Source: SFTH01 sp963643985
GTDB lineage: Bacteria; Bacillota; Clostridia; Christensenellales; Aristaeellaceae
NCBI GenBank assembly: GCA_963643985.1
Contig: CAVINP010000082.1
Coordinates: forward strand, 1-9,251
DNA length: 9,251 nt
Direction: 5' to 3'
Below are positions 1-8,358 of the stretch, in pieces (the first letter of the stretch is position 1; every line of letters starts with the position of its first letter). Under the pieces are notes generated by a model, which saw only the letters and a program-made list of their open reading frames with translations, ran no database searches and was not told the DNA's origin. The translations under genes and the position numbers were made by a program.

Positions 1-22
1 CTATTCGCTCTTCAGCCGCCCT

Positions 23-40
23 CTGTTCCTACCCGAACAG
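23..40 (-). other. Small inverted repeat over the stop codon of the 67-aa gene
   Basis: The minus strand reads CTGTTC, GGGTAG, GAACAG: a perfect 6-bp stem with a 6-nt loop that includes the TAG stop. No T run follows (AGGGCGGC comes next), so it is not a typical intrinsic terminator. Bases 1-28 after the stop contain no start codon, and whether another gene follows cannot be seen. Confidence 0.3.
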
Positions 41-232
41 CTTGCAGCCCTGCTCCTTGAACTCCTCAATCTTGTCCTCGATGTCCTGCAGCGTAACGCC
101 CAGATAATCCGCCAGGCAGTCCTTGCAGTAAAACACCGTCGTATCCTCGCCCAGAAGCTTTTGATTGATGCCGATATCGTCCTTTCCCAGCGGCTTTTTC
201 CCGCAGGTGATGCACGTTTTTTGCTTTTTCAT
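29..232 (-). CDS. Small two-CxxC (zinc-ribbon-like) protein, 67 aa, last gene seen in the BREX operon
   Basis: No function recognised. It has two CxxC pairs, C7-x2-C10 and C36-x2-C39, 25 residues apart, the spacing of a four-cysteine zinc ribbon or treble clef. An acidic/basic helix follows (VTLQDIEDKIEEFKEQGC), with a fifth cysteine, C63, near the end. The composition and motifs resemble small hypothetical proteins of Clostridia. The ATG lies three bases after the brxL stop, so translation is probably coupled. The nearest Shine-Dalgarno-like bases (GAGGG) are inside the brxL 3' end and rather far away. The position suggests a BREX accessory role such as DNA or protein binding, or metal or sulfur handling, but a passenger gene is also possible. 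The codon-like periodicity and intact CxxC pairs make a real gene likely. Confidence 0.75.
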   Translation of the reverse strand: MKKQKTCITCGKKPLGKDDIGINQKLLGEDTTVFYCKDCLADYLGVTLQDIEDKIEEFKEQGCKLFG

Positions 233-235
233 CTC

Positions 236-1702
236 TTAAACATCCCTCACCGAGAAGCACGGCACGGACTTGCCGGCCTGTTTTTCATCGACAATGCCCA
301 TCTGTATGCGTATGCTCTCGCGCATCTCCATGGCGGGTTCCAGACAGTAGCGCTTGAATTCCCGCGGCTTGATGTCCTTGGCCGAGCGCACATGTGGGAA
401 GAGCAGCTTAAGATAGGCCGTTGATATGCGCTTGATGGCCTCGGTGTCGCGCGTATCGGCCTTGGGCGGAGACTCGATCAGCTCATCCACGATCGAGCGG
501 TAGGACGGATCGTCGCGAAGTTCGTGCATGATGGAGGAAAAATATTCGGAGTTCAGCGCCCAGCCGCAGACCTTCAGATCGTCATTCATGCGCGGCAGTT
601 CCCAGCCCTTGATAAAGCCGTGGATACGGTCCAGAAACTGCGACTGGTGGAAGGGCTTGGGCAGTTCCTGAAACATGTTGCCGTATATGTCCATGGCGGA
701 GGACTTGATGTTGCCCAGGAAAATGATGCCCGCGTCCACGTTGACCTCGTGGTTGTCCGGCGCGCGGAACTTGCCGTTTTCCATGATCGCCTGCAGCGCC
801 GCCTGTATCTCCTCATCCTCCATGTAGCCCGCCTCGCGGATCTCGTCCAGCGCTACAAAATCGCGCAGCGCGACGATGCCGTCCTTGCGCTTGCCGTAGT
901 CGTAGATCAGTTTGGCACGGGTGACCTTGCCGGAGACCAGCCAGCCGTGGCGGCTGATCTGCCCGAACAGGTAGGACTTGCCCGTGCCGGCCGGCGCCAG
1001 CTCCATGAGATTGATGCGCTTCTCCACGAAGGGCAGCAGGCGCTTGATGACCGCCAGCTTCTGCTCCGGGCTGCCGTAGCCCCGGGCGTTGTAGTCGACC
1101 GCGCCCAGCACGATGTCGATCCACTCTTCCAGGCTGAATTCCTTGCGCGTATCCTTGAATTCATCCAGATCGACCTCGTAGGGGCAGAAGTCCTTGAAGC
1201 CGACCAGCTTGATCTTGCCCTTTTCCTTGGCGGAACGGGGGTACTGATAGCCCAGATCGACGATGCCCCAGCTTTCCTCGGACTTCAGCAGCGCATCGCT
1301 GCACTCGCTCCAGACATCCGGCGGTATGACCGTATCCTTGTCGGTCAGGCCGTAATCCGGCAGGACAAATGCCACCGTGGCATTGGCAATATTGATTTCG
1401 ACATTCACCTTTGCCAGGATTCTCACGACCTCGCCGTTGGTTACGATCCTGTTCTGCACGGACTTCCAGTCTTCCTTTTTGGGGATGAAGCCCTGTATGA
1501 ACGAGGTCGCGGCATCGACATCCACCACGCCGTCGTCATCCTGAAAGGTCTTCAGCACGAAATCGCGCATGAAGGACGGCAGCTTGAAGGACGATATAAA
1601 GTTGCTCTGATTCAGATTTTTATACACGACCATCGTGTCAAGGTTGTCCTTGAGGCGATTGACGATCGATTCTTCTTCCGCAGTCATGATTATTTCATCC
1701 AT
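236..1702 (-). CDS. brxL: BrxL, Lon-related AAA+ protein, short form of 488 aa
   Basis: BrxL is a AAA+ protein related to Lon and MCM-type ATPases; characterised homologues assemble as rings on DNA and act in phage restriction. Visible motifs: Walker A LAPAGTGKS at 235-243 (K242), Walker B FVALDEI at 282-288 (D286, E287), sensor-1 FLGNIK at 328-333 (N331), and the BrxL signature FLDRIHGFIKGWELPRM from 356 with candidate arginine fingers R359 and R371. Residues 1-100 fit the BrxL N-terminal domain. The protein ends about 115 residues past the signature, so it lacks the C-terminal Lon protease-like domain of ~680-aa BrxL proteins. It matches a ~450-aa subgroup I recall, so this is probably natural and not a truncation. 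The start ATG has GGAGG seven bases upstream, within the 19-nt gap after pglZ. The stop is three bases before the next gene. Confidence 0.9.
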   Translation of the reverse strand: MDEIIMTAEEESIVNRLKDNLDTMVVYKNLNQSNFISSFKLPSFMRDFVLKTFQDDDGVVDVDAATSFIQGFIPKKEDWKSVQNRIVTNGEVVRILAKVNVEINIANATVAFVLPDYGLTDKDTVIPPDVWSECSDALLKSEESWGIVDLGYQYPRSAKEKGKIKLVGFKDFCPYEVDLDEFKDTRKEFSLEEWIDIVLGAVDYNARGYGSPEQKLAVIKRLLPFVEKRINLMELAPAGTGKSYLFGQISRHGWLVSGKVTRAKLIYDYGKRKDGIVALRDFVALDEIREAGYMEDEEIQAALQAIMENGKFRAPDNHEVNVDAGIIFLGNIKSSAMDIYGNMFQELPKPFHQSQFLDRIHGFIKGWELPRMNDDLKVCGWALNSEYFSSIMHELRDDPSYRSIVDELIESPPKADTRDTEAIKRISTAYLKLLFPHVRSAKDIKPREFKRYCLEPAMEMRESIRIQMGIVDEKQAGKSVPCFSVRDV

Positions 1703-1721
1703 GACGCTTCCTCCCTAAATA

Positions 1722-4043
1722 CTATTTCAGCCCGAACAGATCGATGGTCTTCGTGCCGCGCTCCAGCGTGAATGTCAGCGTGACGCCCGTGTTCGCATCG
1801 CTGTCATAGATCGCGGCCTCGTAGCTGCGCGCACGCTTGAGATCACTCAGCTCAAATACGGCATGATTCCGGTCGGCGGTGAATTTGCCCTCGTAGAACC
1901 TGCCCTCGATCTCCAGCTTGGGCGCCTTCATGGGCGTATTGCAGAACAGCTCGATGACGGGTGCCTGCCCGCTCTTGATCTTGAGTACATTCTGCACGAA
2001 GTGATAGACCAGCTTGTCCGGCTTGAGCGAGAGCGTGATGATCGGCACGACCACCTCCTCCAGGCTCGCGCCGCCGTGCACTTCCAGATTGGCCTTGCGG
2101 CTGCCCTTGAAGCGCTCATAGTTGCCCAGCACCGCATAGCCGTCCTCATAGGCGGCCTGCGCAAGCTGCGGATCCGCCTCGCAGGGACAGCAGCGCCCGC
2201 TGTGCCTTCCCTTCTCCTCCAGCTCAAGCGTGGCCGCACTCTCGTGTCCGTAGATCACCGCCAGACGGCTCGCGCCGTGGTCGGAGAGTATGACGGCCCG
2301 CTCAAAGCTGTGCTGCACCAGCCCCGCGCGCATGTTGCGCAGCTCCCGATCGATGATCTCCAGCTCGCGGAAGATGTGGATCGGATAGGGACAGGTCCGG
2401 TAGTCGTAGCTCTGGCTGTGGTGCTTCAGCTCGTCCAGATCGGAAATGTCGCGGGTCCTGAAGTGCTGCTGAAATTCCTTGTTCTTGACGGTGATGGACG
2501 GCAGCTCGCAGTGCGCGATGTCGACCTTGCAGACCAGCCCGTACTGCTCGCACTTCGCCTGTATATAGCCCAGATATTCCGCGCCCAGCGCATCAAAGAA
2601 ATACGCCTGCACGCCCCTTTTGTCCATGGCGGAGACGATGGCGCTGCGCGGCTGCAGCTTGTAGAACGGCCGCTGTACGGCAAACTCGTCCACCCGGGCC
2701 AGAAAATCGTCGTCGATGCGATTGCACAGCTTCTGCCGCTTGTAGCGGGCAAAGTAGTCCGTGAGCGTATCGCGCAGCGGCGCATCCTGCCCCGTCAGCT
2801 TTGTATTCAACGCGTCGAAGGTAAAATCCTGCAAATACTTCGACAATTCAGGGAAAGCGTGCGCAATTGCGGCCGCCATCTCTTCACCCGTCCACGCATA
2901 GTCGGCCATCAGCTTCATGAAGGCGTATTCCTCATCCTGCGTGGCATCCGTCAGGTACCGGACGGCATCCCTGCCGTGGCGACCGACGTTCTCACAGTAG
3001 CGCCTGATCTCCGCGGGCTGCTCCGGCAGATCCGCCAGCAGCGCCTTGCGCTCGCGAAAGAAGGTCTCAAAGCGCGCATCGTCCTTGTCGATCTCCAAAA
3101 GATCGCAGTAGGCATGGTGTATGAAATCCCCGCACGCGGCCGTATTGCCCAGCACCAGCGCCAGATAGCCGTTTGTGCCGCAGCCCAGCACCTTCATGCC
3201 CAGCCAGAGCAGCCACTGCAGGTCCTTGTCGCCGCTGTCATAGCAGTCCCTGAGATGCCTGGACAGGTCTGTGGCAGAGCCGAATTTCTCGGCGATGAGC
3301 GCGGCAAAGGACGTCGCCTCGCCCGCATTCTTCAGCAGCCATGCCCAGTTGTCGTCCGTGCCCAGCTGCCTGCCGCCCGCCCGGGCCGGTTCGGGGAATT
3401 TCTGTGCCACGGCATCGAATATGCCGCCGCTCTGAGAGACGCGGTACATCGAATGCCTGAAAAACGCCTGAGAAAAGTTTGTCACCACGCACAGATTCTC
3501 TTCGCGGTCGCTCAGCCGCTCCAGATGCGCAAGCAACGCCTGTATGCCGTCGTCAAAGGCGAAGAAACACTCCGCCTTCGAGCGGGCAATGCGCAATTTC
3601 GGCAGCGGCGTCTTTGCACCCGCCAGGAAAACAATGCGCCGCTCCAGTCGCAGATCCCGCTGCAGATATTTGTCCAGCAGCACATGGCAGTGGCTGAGCA
3701 GCACGATCACGTGCCCCGGCACGGACAGCCCGATCATCGCATCGAGCATCTCGTCCAGTTTCGCCTCGCCCGCCAGCATCAGCGCCTGAGACAGGCCGAT
3801 CAGCACATAGCTGCCCTCCTGGCGCACGATCTGCGTGATCGCCTGCAGGTTGGGCAGACCGTTGCCCAGGGTGTGTTCGGAGACGCGAACGCAGGTCTTC
3901 GCCGTGTCCGCTTCGAGCCGCTGCACGATCTCGCGGGTATCGTCAAAGTTTTCCGTATGCACCAGCAGCGGATAACCCGTAGCATCCCGATCGGTGTATG
4001 ATTTGATCTGCCCAAAGCAGTCGTTCAGGCTTTGGCACTGCAT
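1722..4043 (-). CDS. pglZ: PglZ, BREX alkaline-phosphatase-superfamily protein, 773 aa
   Basis: PglZ is the hallmark BREX protein, a metal-dependent alkaline-phosphatase-fold enzyme that partners BrxC; its substrate in type 4 is not established to my knowledge. The catalytic domain lies at about 470-690. It has FFDALGAEYL at 482-491 (D484, first metal/nucleophile region), ILSDHGASR at 585-593 (D588, H589), and VHGGASLEEVVVP from 655 (H656), the family's closing His-Gly-Gly motif. Residues 1-470 are a long mostly helical region. The last ~80 residues look like a beta-sandwich. A cysteine-rich feature, GRCCPC (C618, C619, C621), lies between the two catalytic motifs. The ATG at 4043 is chosen for its GGAGG site; a GTG at 4073 would add ten residues. 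It follows brxC by 74 nt, the largest gap in the operon, and ends 19 nt before brxL. The family call is firm. Confidence 0.92.
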   Translation of the reverse strand: MQCQSLNDCFGQIKSYTDRDATGYPLLVHTENFDDTREIVQRLEADTAKTCVRVSEHTLGNGLPNLQAITQIVRQEGSYVLIGLSQALMLAGEAKLDEMLDAMIGLSVPGHVIVLLSHCHVLLDKYLQRDLRLERRIVFLAGAKTPLPKLRIARSKAECFFAFDDGIQALLAHLERLSDREENLCVVTNFSQAFFRHSMYRVSQSGGIFDAVAQKFPEPARAGGRQLGTDDNWAWLLKNAGEATSFAALIAEKFGSATDLSRHLRDCYDSGDKDLQWLLWLGMKVLGCGTNGYLALVLGNTAACGDFIHHAYCDLLEIDKDDARFETFFRERKALLADLPEQPAEIRRYCENVGRHGRDAVRYLTDATQDEEYAFMKLMADYAWTGEEMAAAIAHAFPELSKYLQDFTFDALNTKLTGQDAPLRDTLTDYFARYKRQKLCNRIDDDFLARVDEFAVQRPFYKLQPRSAIVSAMDKRGVQAYFFDALGAEYLGYIQAKCEQYGLVCKVDIAHCELPSITVKNKEFQQHFRTRDISDLDELKHHSQSYDYRTCPYPIHIFRELEIIDRELRNMRAGLVQHSFERAVILSDHGASRLAVIYGHESAATLELEEKGRHSGRCCPCEADPQLAQAAYEDGYAVLGNYERFKGSRKANLEVHGGASLEEVVVPIITLSLKPDKLVYHFVQNVLKIKSGQAPVIELFCNTPMKAPKLEIEGRFYEGKFTADRNHAVFELSDLKRARSYEAAIYDSDANTGVTLTFTLERGTKTIDLFGLK

Positions 4044-4050
4044 GCTTATC

Positions 4051-4057
4051 GCCTCCG
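4051..4057 (-). promoter_or_regulatory. pglZ ribosome binding site, decides the start
   Basis: CGGAGGC on the minus strand, with its GGAGG eight bases before the ATG at 4043-4041. This supports that ATG over the in-frame GTG codons at 4073 and 4070, which have no ribosome binding site at a suitable distance and would place this site inside the coding sequence. Confidence 0.8.
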
Positions 4058-4062
4058 TTTTT

Positions 4063-4091
4063 AACCCCACCACCGCAGCGACTGAGGGGTT
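4063..4091 (-). other. Inverted repeat (possible mRNA hairpin) in the brxC-pglZ gap
   Basis: In the 74-nt gap between the brxC stop and the pglZ ATG, the minus strand reads AACCCC, a 17-nt loop, then GGGGTT. The 6-bp stem is perfect. The 3' arm ends five bases before the pglZ Shine-Dalgarno. It is followed by AAAAAC, not a T run, so it does not look like an intrinsic terminator for this operon. It could be an mRNA stability or processing element, or it could be chance. Confidence 0.35.
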
Positions 4092-4117
4092 TCGTTCTCC
4101 TGATCCCTTGCCCGCCG

Positions 4118-7100
4118 TTATCCCTTTTTCAGTATCTCTATGCCGACCGTGATGTTGTCGGCCACCAGCTTTGCCAGATACTCGCGCAGCTCGATCGGGT
4201 CCATGCCGTCGATGATGCTCTGCACGTGCGTGTAGCCGTTGAGCTTGTACTGTTTGTCGGCGAAGGTGTGGATCTGCTTTTGTATGGCGGAATTGTCCAT
4301 CCAGTCATAGACCTTCTCGCTGGAATGCTCGATGAGATAGTCGCGCACGCTCTGCACATCCTTGAGCAGCACCGCATAGTCACCCATGATGCGCTCCCTG
4401 AAGCAGCGGTCACGCTCCCCGGCATCGCCCAGGCGATCATAGAAGCTCGCGTTCGTCAGGTAGTCCAGCACCCGCGCCGCATCCGTATCCGAGAGCGCGG
4501 ATCCGCGCATCAGGGAGAACATGCGCCGCGCCTCGGGGCGCTCGGCATCGTCAAACATGCACAGCAGCGGCGTCTCGTAGTGGCTCGACCACTCGTCGGG
4601 GCCCTTCGTGCCCGTCTTCGCCTTCCACGTGTCGCGGATGCGGTTTTTGAGCTGATTCTGCTGATAGTGCTGCACCGTCTGTTCCACGGAGCGGAAATAG
4701 TCGTCTCGGGACTTCGTGAACTGGCCGTTGGGCAGGTCGGAGAACACGGCCGCAACGTCCTCATCGTCCAGACCGTTCAGGAACGGCGCCGCCACGCGGC
4801 GGAAAGTGCCGAGCTGATCGGCATAGAAGCGGTCAAAGCTCTCGCGCTGCGTCAGCAGCAGTTCGTAGAAGGCTGCCCTGTGCTGCTCTGTCAGCTCGTT
4901 GGTCTGCTTCATCACGTGCAGCTGTGCCATCAGCGGCTCCAGATCGCCCAGAGAGCTCTTCATTGCCTCGTAGGAGATGCGTATGTTGTTCGTCCTGCTG
5001 TTCCAGCCGCGCACCGCCTCGCGCACCGTGGTGCACTTGGGCAGGCTGCGGTTGGATTCGCGGGTGATGCGGTAGTCCAGTATCACGTCGCGTATCTTCT
5101 CATCCGCCGTATCGCGGTTCCAGACCCAGTTGGCCGCATCGGCGTTGAACTTCTGCTTCACGGCATCCATGTACGCGCCGTTGTCGCCCAGCTCCGCCGC
5201 CAGATTGCTCAGCGCACCGCCCTCGAAACCGGCGATGTAGGCCGCCATGCCCTTGCTGCAGTTTGCACTGTTGAGCAGCGCCGCCAGATCGTCCGTCAGC
5301 GCGTCGCAGTCCAGCACGGCCTTGCCGATGGCGCTCGCCAGCTCGCTCTCCGTGCCCATGTTGGCGTTGGCCGTATTGGCAATGGCACAGTAGTTGTCTA
5401 TGACCGTGCCGATCAGCGCCGTGTCCGCCTCGTGCGGCAGCTCGGGCAGCGCGTACTTCACGCACCAGATCGGGAACTTCAGGTTCTTCATGCTCATGCG
5501 GATCTGGTCGCGCGCATGCTCCACAGAGCCGCACTGCGCCGCGGGTATGCGGAAGACCTTCTGCGTGCAGGTCAAAAACGCCCGCTGCTCGCCGCTCATG
5601 GCCACGATGTATTCCTCGCGGAAGTTCTTGCCCGGCGAGACCGCCTGATTGATCACGCCTGCGATCATGGTCTTCATCTTGTCCACGCTCATGGCATCGC
5701 TGACGTTGTCGTTGCTCCAGAAATAGTTGCTGTTGGCATACTCCTTGAGCACAAAGCCCAGCACGAAGGCCGTGATGTTGTTGGGCATCAGGCCGTAGGG
5801 CGCGTGCGTCAGCTCCGCATATATCTTGGACATGCTGACCTTGGCTGCCTGGCTCTCAAAGCCCTCCGCCACCAGCTCTTCCACCTTTTGCTTGATCTTC
5901 ACGATCGCCAGCCCCTGCTTGGCGGCATCCTCCCAGTAGCGCTCCACCTTCCATGCGCCCGCGAGCGCCGTATCCAGGCTCGTGTTGGCATTGGAAGATT
6001 TGAACGTGCCGCTGAGCTTTTGCAGTATGCCGCACTCCGCGCCCTGCGCCGTGGGTCCCTTGGCAAACATGTTGCCGATCACCCTGTACTGCTCCGGGCC
6101 GTAGGGATAGCGGCGGTGGTTGATCATGCCCAGCTCATCGCGCAGCGCGGCAATGTCCGCCATGCGTATGCCGCTGGGATGCTCCGCACTGTAGAGCACA
6201 AACGCGCCCAGCGCCAGCTTGTCCTTCCAGTCCGAGAGTACCTTGTCGGCCTGCTTCTTGTATTCACCCGCGCGCTGCTTGTCGTTCTGGGCATAGTTGC
6301 GGTTGTAGGCCATGCTCTCGGCATACTGATCCAGACGATCCCTGCCGAAGGGCGTGGGGCTCGCATCGATAAAGAGTATGTCCGCGTTCTTTTCGTCGCT
6401 GACCGCCTTGAGTATCTGCCCCTGCAGCGCGGATGCTTCCTCGTCGCTGAGGGCAAAGCAGACCAGCGCCTTGAAGCGGTCGGGCGCATTGAGATTGCTC
6501 AGTTTGGTCAGCGCCGCCGTGAAATTCTTCGTGGCCGCAGGCTCGCTCACAAAGCGCCCCGCAATCGGCGCGGGCAGCTCCAGCGCACCCATCATGTCCA
6601 CCTGCGTCAGCAGATCCTGCGTGCGCATGCCCGCGATGACCTCTTCCTTGATCTTGCGTATGACCGATACGTCCACATTCAGGTTGGCGACGGTGTATTC
6701 GAATTTGCCGCCGCCGACCGACTTCTTGAACAGCAGCCCGTCGTTGATCAGCTTTCCGGCCAGCCCGCGCGCCTTGCCCGGCTGCCAGCCCATGCCGGTA
6801 AACGCCATGTCGATGTTCTGCTCGGTGGGGCGCAGCAGCTCCACGTCGCTGACGCGCATGGTGATCGCCTGGAAGAGCAGTACGGCCTTGAGCACGCGCT
6901 GCTCGTCACTTGTCAGCTTGTCGGAATCCAGCAGGCTGTAGGAATCCAGTATCACGCGCACTTCGTCGTTGAGACCGCTCTGACCCTTGACATAGAAGAA
7001 GTCCCAGAGCATGTCCATGGTGAGCAGGTTGCAGGTATCCAGCGGCCCGTAGTGGCCGATGTACCACTTGAAGGCCTTCGCATCCTCATCGTTGCTGATG

Positions 7101-8338
7101 ATGAAGTCAAACATGCTGCGCTGGTTGGATCTGAAGGCCACCGAGAGGTGCTTGAGCAGCAGCGCCGCATAGGGGTGAATCGGCATCACGCCCTGCAGCT
7201 CCGCGTCGGAGATGTCCGTTTTCTGCCCCGCCCTGCTGTTCTTTTTGAGAGTGTCGCGTATGTAGGCGCGCACGCCTGCCAGATCGCCGTTGAGCTCGTC
7301 GCGGTACTCCGTCAGCCATTCCTTTTTCATCACCGGATCGTCGGTCACCTTCATCGCCTGCGCCATCAGGCGAAACGCCATGTTCTCCGGCAGCTCGATC
7401 TTGATGGGCGGCACGAAGCGGTCCAGTATCTTGCGCGCCGTCTCCTGATTGACGAAGAGTTTACGACTCTCGTGGGTCACGATCATGAAATAGAAAGGGT
7501 GCGACTGGCTTATCTCCGCCAGCGTCTGAAAGCCCGTCAGGCTGTTCTGATTGTTCTGGATGAACTCGGTAAATTCGTCCCAGACAAAGAGTATCGCCGA
7601 GAGCCTGTTGACCTCGATCACGCTCTTGATCCACGCCGCCATGCCCTGTATGTCCATGCGCAGCGCGGTGATGCCGTTGTCCTCGGCCACGGCGATGATG
7701 TCGCGCATCAGCCCCGTGACCTGCTCGGGGCTGCCGCCCTTGAGGCGCTCTATGACGGCATCCACGCCCTCGCCGCCGAACGTCCAGGCATACTCCTCCT
7801 CGCGGATCAGCTCGTCAAAATACTTGCGGTTGGCGGCCTTTTCAAACCATTTCAGCGCCGCATCGCGCAGGGAGGCCTCGCCGCGGTTTTCGATGCCGTG
7901 CGCCGCCAGCGCCTGCGTGATGCTGTCCTGCATGGCCAGTATCAGGTCCCGGTCGGAACGTATCGCGCCCGAGCCGATGCGGTGGATCGTGATCAGCTTG
8001 CCGGCGTTCTTGTCCGTGATCAGCTTCTGGCAGAGGTCATTGCTCAGGCCGTAGTCCGCAAAGTAGGCGCGGATCTCCTCGTCCGTGGCATCCAGCATGG
8101 ACTTGACCGTCAGCGCCGCGTGAGACTTGCCCGTGCCGTAGGCACCCTCCACCCAAAGGGAGCGCGGCTCTTTGCGCGAGAGCACCGCGTGCGTCTTTTC
8201 CAGGAGCTTGATGAAGGTCTCGTGCGGATAGAAATTCTTCCAGGAGACCTTGCCGCTGGAGATCAGATCGGCCGTGACCGCCGAATAGTATTTGGGATCG
8301 ATGTTGAAATAATCCCGGTAAAGCTTTTTCTCGCTCAT
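4118..8338 (-). CDS. brxC: BrxC (PglY-like) BREX P-loop ATPase, 1406 aa
   Basis: This is the large AAA+ ATPase of the BREX core, thought to act in the cytoplasm with PglZ in the modification/defence complex. Walker A is GAYGTGKS at residues 65-72 (K71). Walker B is ILFVWDEFTE at about 249-258 (D254, E255). A sensor-like FMIVTHE follows at 284-290. HPYAALLLKHLS at 388-399 and NQRSMFDFI at 405-413 match the conserved Arg-bearing segment after the ATPase in BrxC/PglY/DUF499-type proteins. Further on are a conserved-looking ILFIDASPTPFGRD near 655 and a probable winged helix, APYGLMPNNITAFVLG, near 845. The remainder is mainly helical and unassigned. At 1406 aa it is somewhat longer than the roughly 1200 aa I associate with BrxC. 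The start is the ATG at 8338, with AAGGA ten bases upstream, a long spacing. It lies 20 nt after brxP. Over 1371 codons (4226-8338) it uses no TTA, CTA or TCA. Confidence 0.87.
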   Translation of the reverse strand: MSEKKLYRDYFNIDPKYYSAVTADLISSGKVSWKNFYPHETFIKLLEKTHAVLSRKEPRSLWVEGAYGTGKSHAALTVKSMLDATDEEIRAYFADYGLSNDLCQKLITDKNAGKLITIHRIGSGAIRSDRDLILAMQDSITQALAAHGIENRGEASLRDAALKWFEKAANRKYFDELIREEEYAWTFGGEGVDAVIERLKGGSPEQVTGLMRDIIAVAEDNGITALRMDIQGMAAWIKSVIEVNRLSAILFVWDEFTEFIQNNQNSLTGFQTLAEISQSHPFYFMIVTHESRKLFVNQETARKILDRFVPPIKIELPENMAFRLMAQAMKVTDDPVMKKEWLTEYRDELNGDLAGVRAYIRDTLKKNSRAGQKTDISDAELQGVMPIHPYAALLLKHLSVAFRSNQRSMFDFIISNDEDAKAFKWYIGHYGPLDTCNLLTMDMLWDFFYVKGQSGLNDEVRVILDSYSLLDSDKLTSDEQRVLKAVLLFQAITMRVSDVELLRPTEQNIDMAFTGMGWQPGKARGLAGKLINDGLLFKKSVGGGKFEYTVANLNVDVSVIRKIKEEVIAGMRTQDLLTQVDMMGALELPAPIAGRFVSEPAATKNFTAALTKLSNLNAPDRFKALVCFALSDEEASALQGQILKAVSDEKNADILFIDASPTPFGRDRLDQYAESMAYNRNYAQNDKQRAGEYKKQADKVLSDWKDKLALGAFVLYSAEHPSGIRMADIAALRDELGMINHRRYPYGPEQYRVIGNMFAKGPTAQGAECGILQKLSGTFKSSNANTSLDTALAGAWKVERYWEDAAKQGLAIVKIKQKVEELVAEGFESQAAKVSMSKIYAELTHAPYGLMPNNITAFVLGFVLKEYANSNYFWSNDNVSDAMSVDKMKTMIAGVINQAVSPGKNFREEYIVAMSGEQRAFLTCTQKVFRIPAAQCGSVEHARDQIRMSMKNLKFPIWCVKYALPELPHEADTALIGTVIDNYCAIANTANANMGTESELASAIGKAVLDCDALTDDLAALLNSANCSKGMAAYIAGFEGGALSNLAAELGDNGAYMDAVKQKFNADAANWVWNRDTADEKIRDVILDYRITRESNRSLPKCTTVREAVRGWNSRTNNIRISYEAMKSSLGDLEPLMAQLHVMKQTNELTEQHRAAFYELLLTQRESFDRFYADQLGTFRRVAAPFLNGLDDEDVAAVFSDLPNGQFTKSRDDYFRSVEQTVQHYQQNQLKNRIRDTWKAKTGTKGPDEWSSHYETPLLCMFDDAERPEARRMFSLMRGSALSDTDAARVLDYLTNASFYDRLGDAGERDRCFRERIMGDYAVLLKDVQSVRDYLIEHSSEKVYDWMDNSAIQKQIHTFADKQYKLNGYTHVQSIIDGMDPIELREYLAKLVADNITVGIEILKKG

Positions 8339-8358
8339 GTTTGCACCGTCCTTCGATG

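Noticed and set aside
23..40. Intrinsic terminator at the left end
   Set aside because: The stem is only 6 bp, overlaps the stop codon and has no T run after it; an inverted repeat this short is expected by chance.
4044..4073. GTG at 4073 as the pglZ start
   Set aside because: It would place the strong GGAGG site inside the gene and has none of its own; the ATG at 4043 is correctly spaced.
8339..8358. Promoter between brxP and brxC
   Set aside because: The gap is 20 nt, largely taken by the ribosome binding site, with no -10/-35 pair visible in it.
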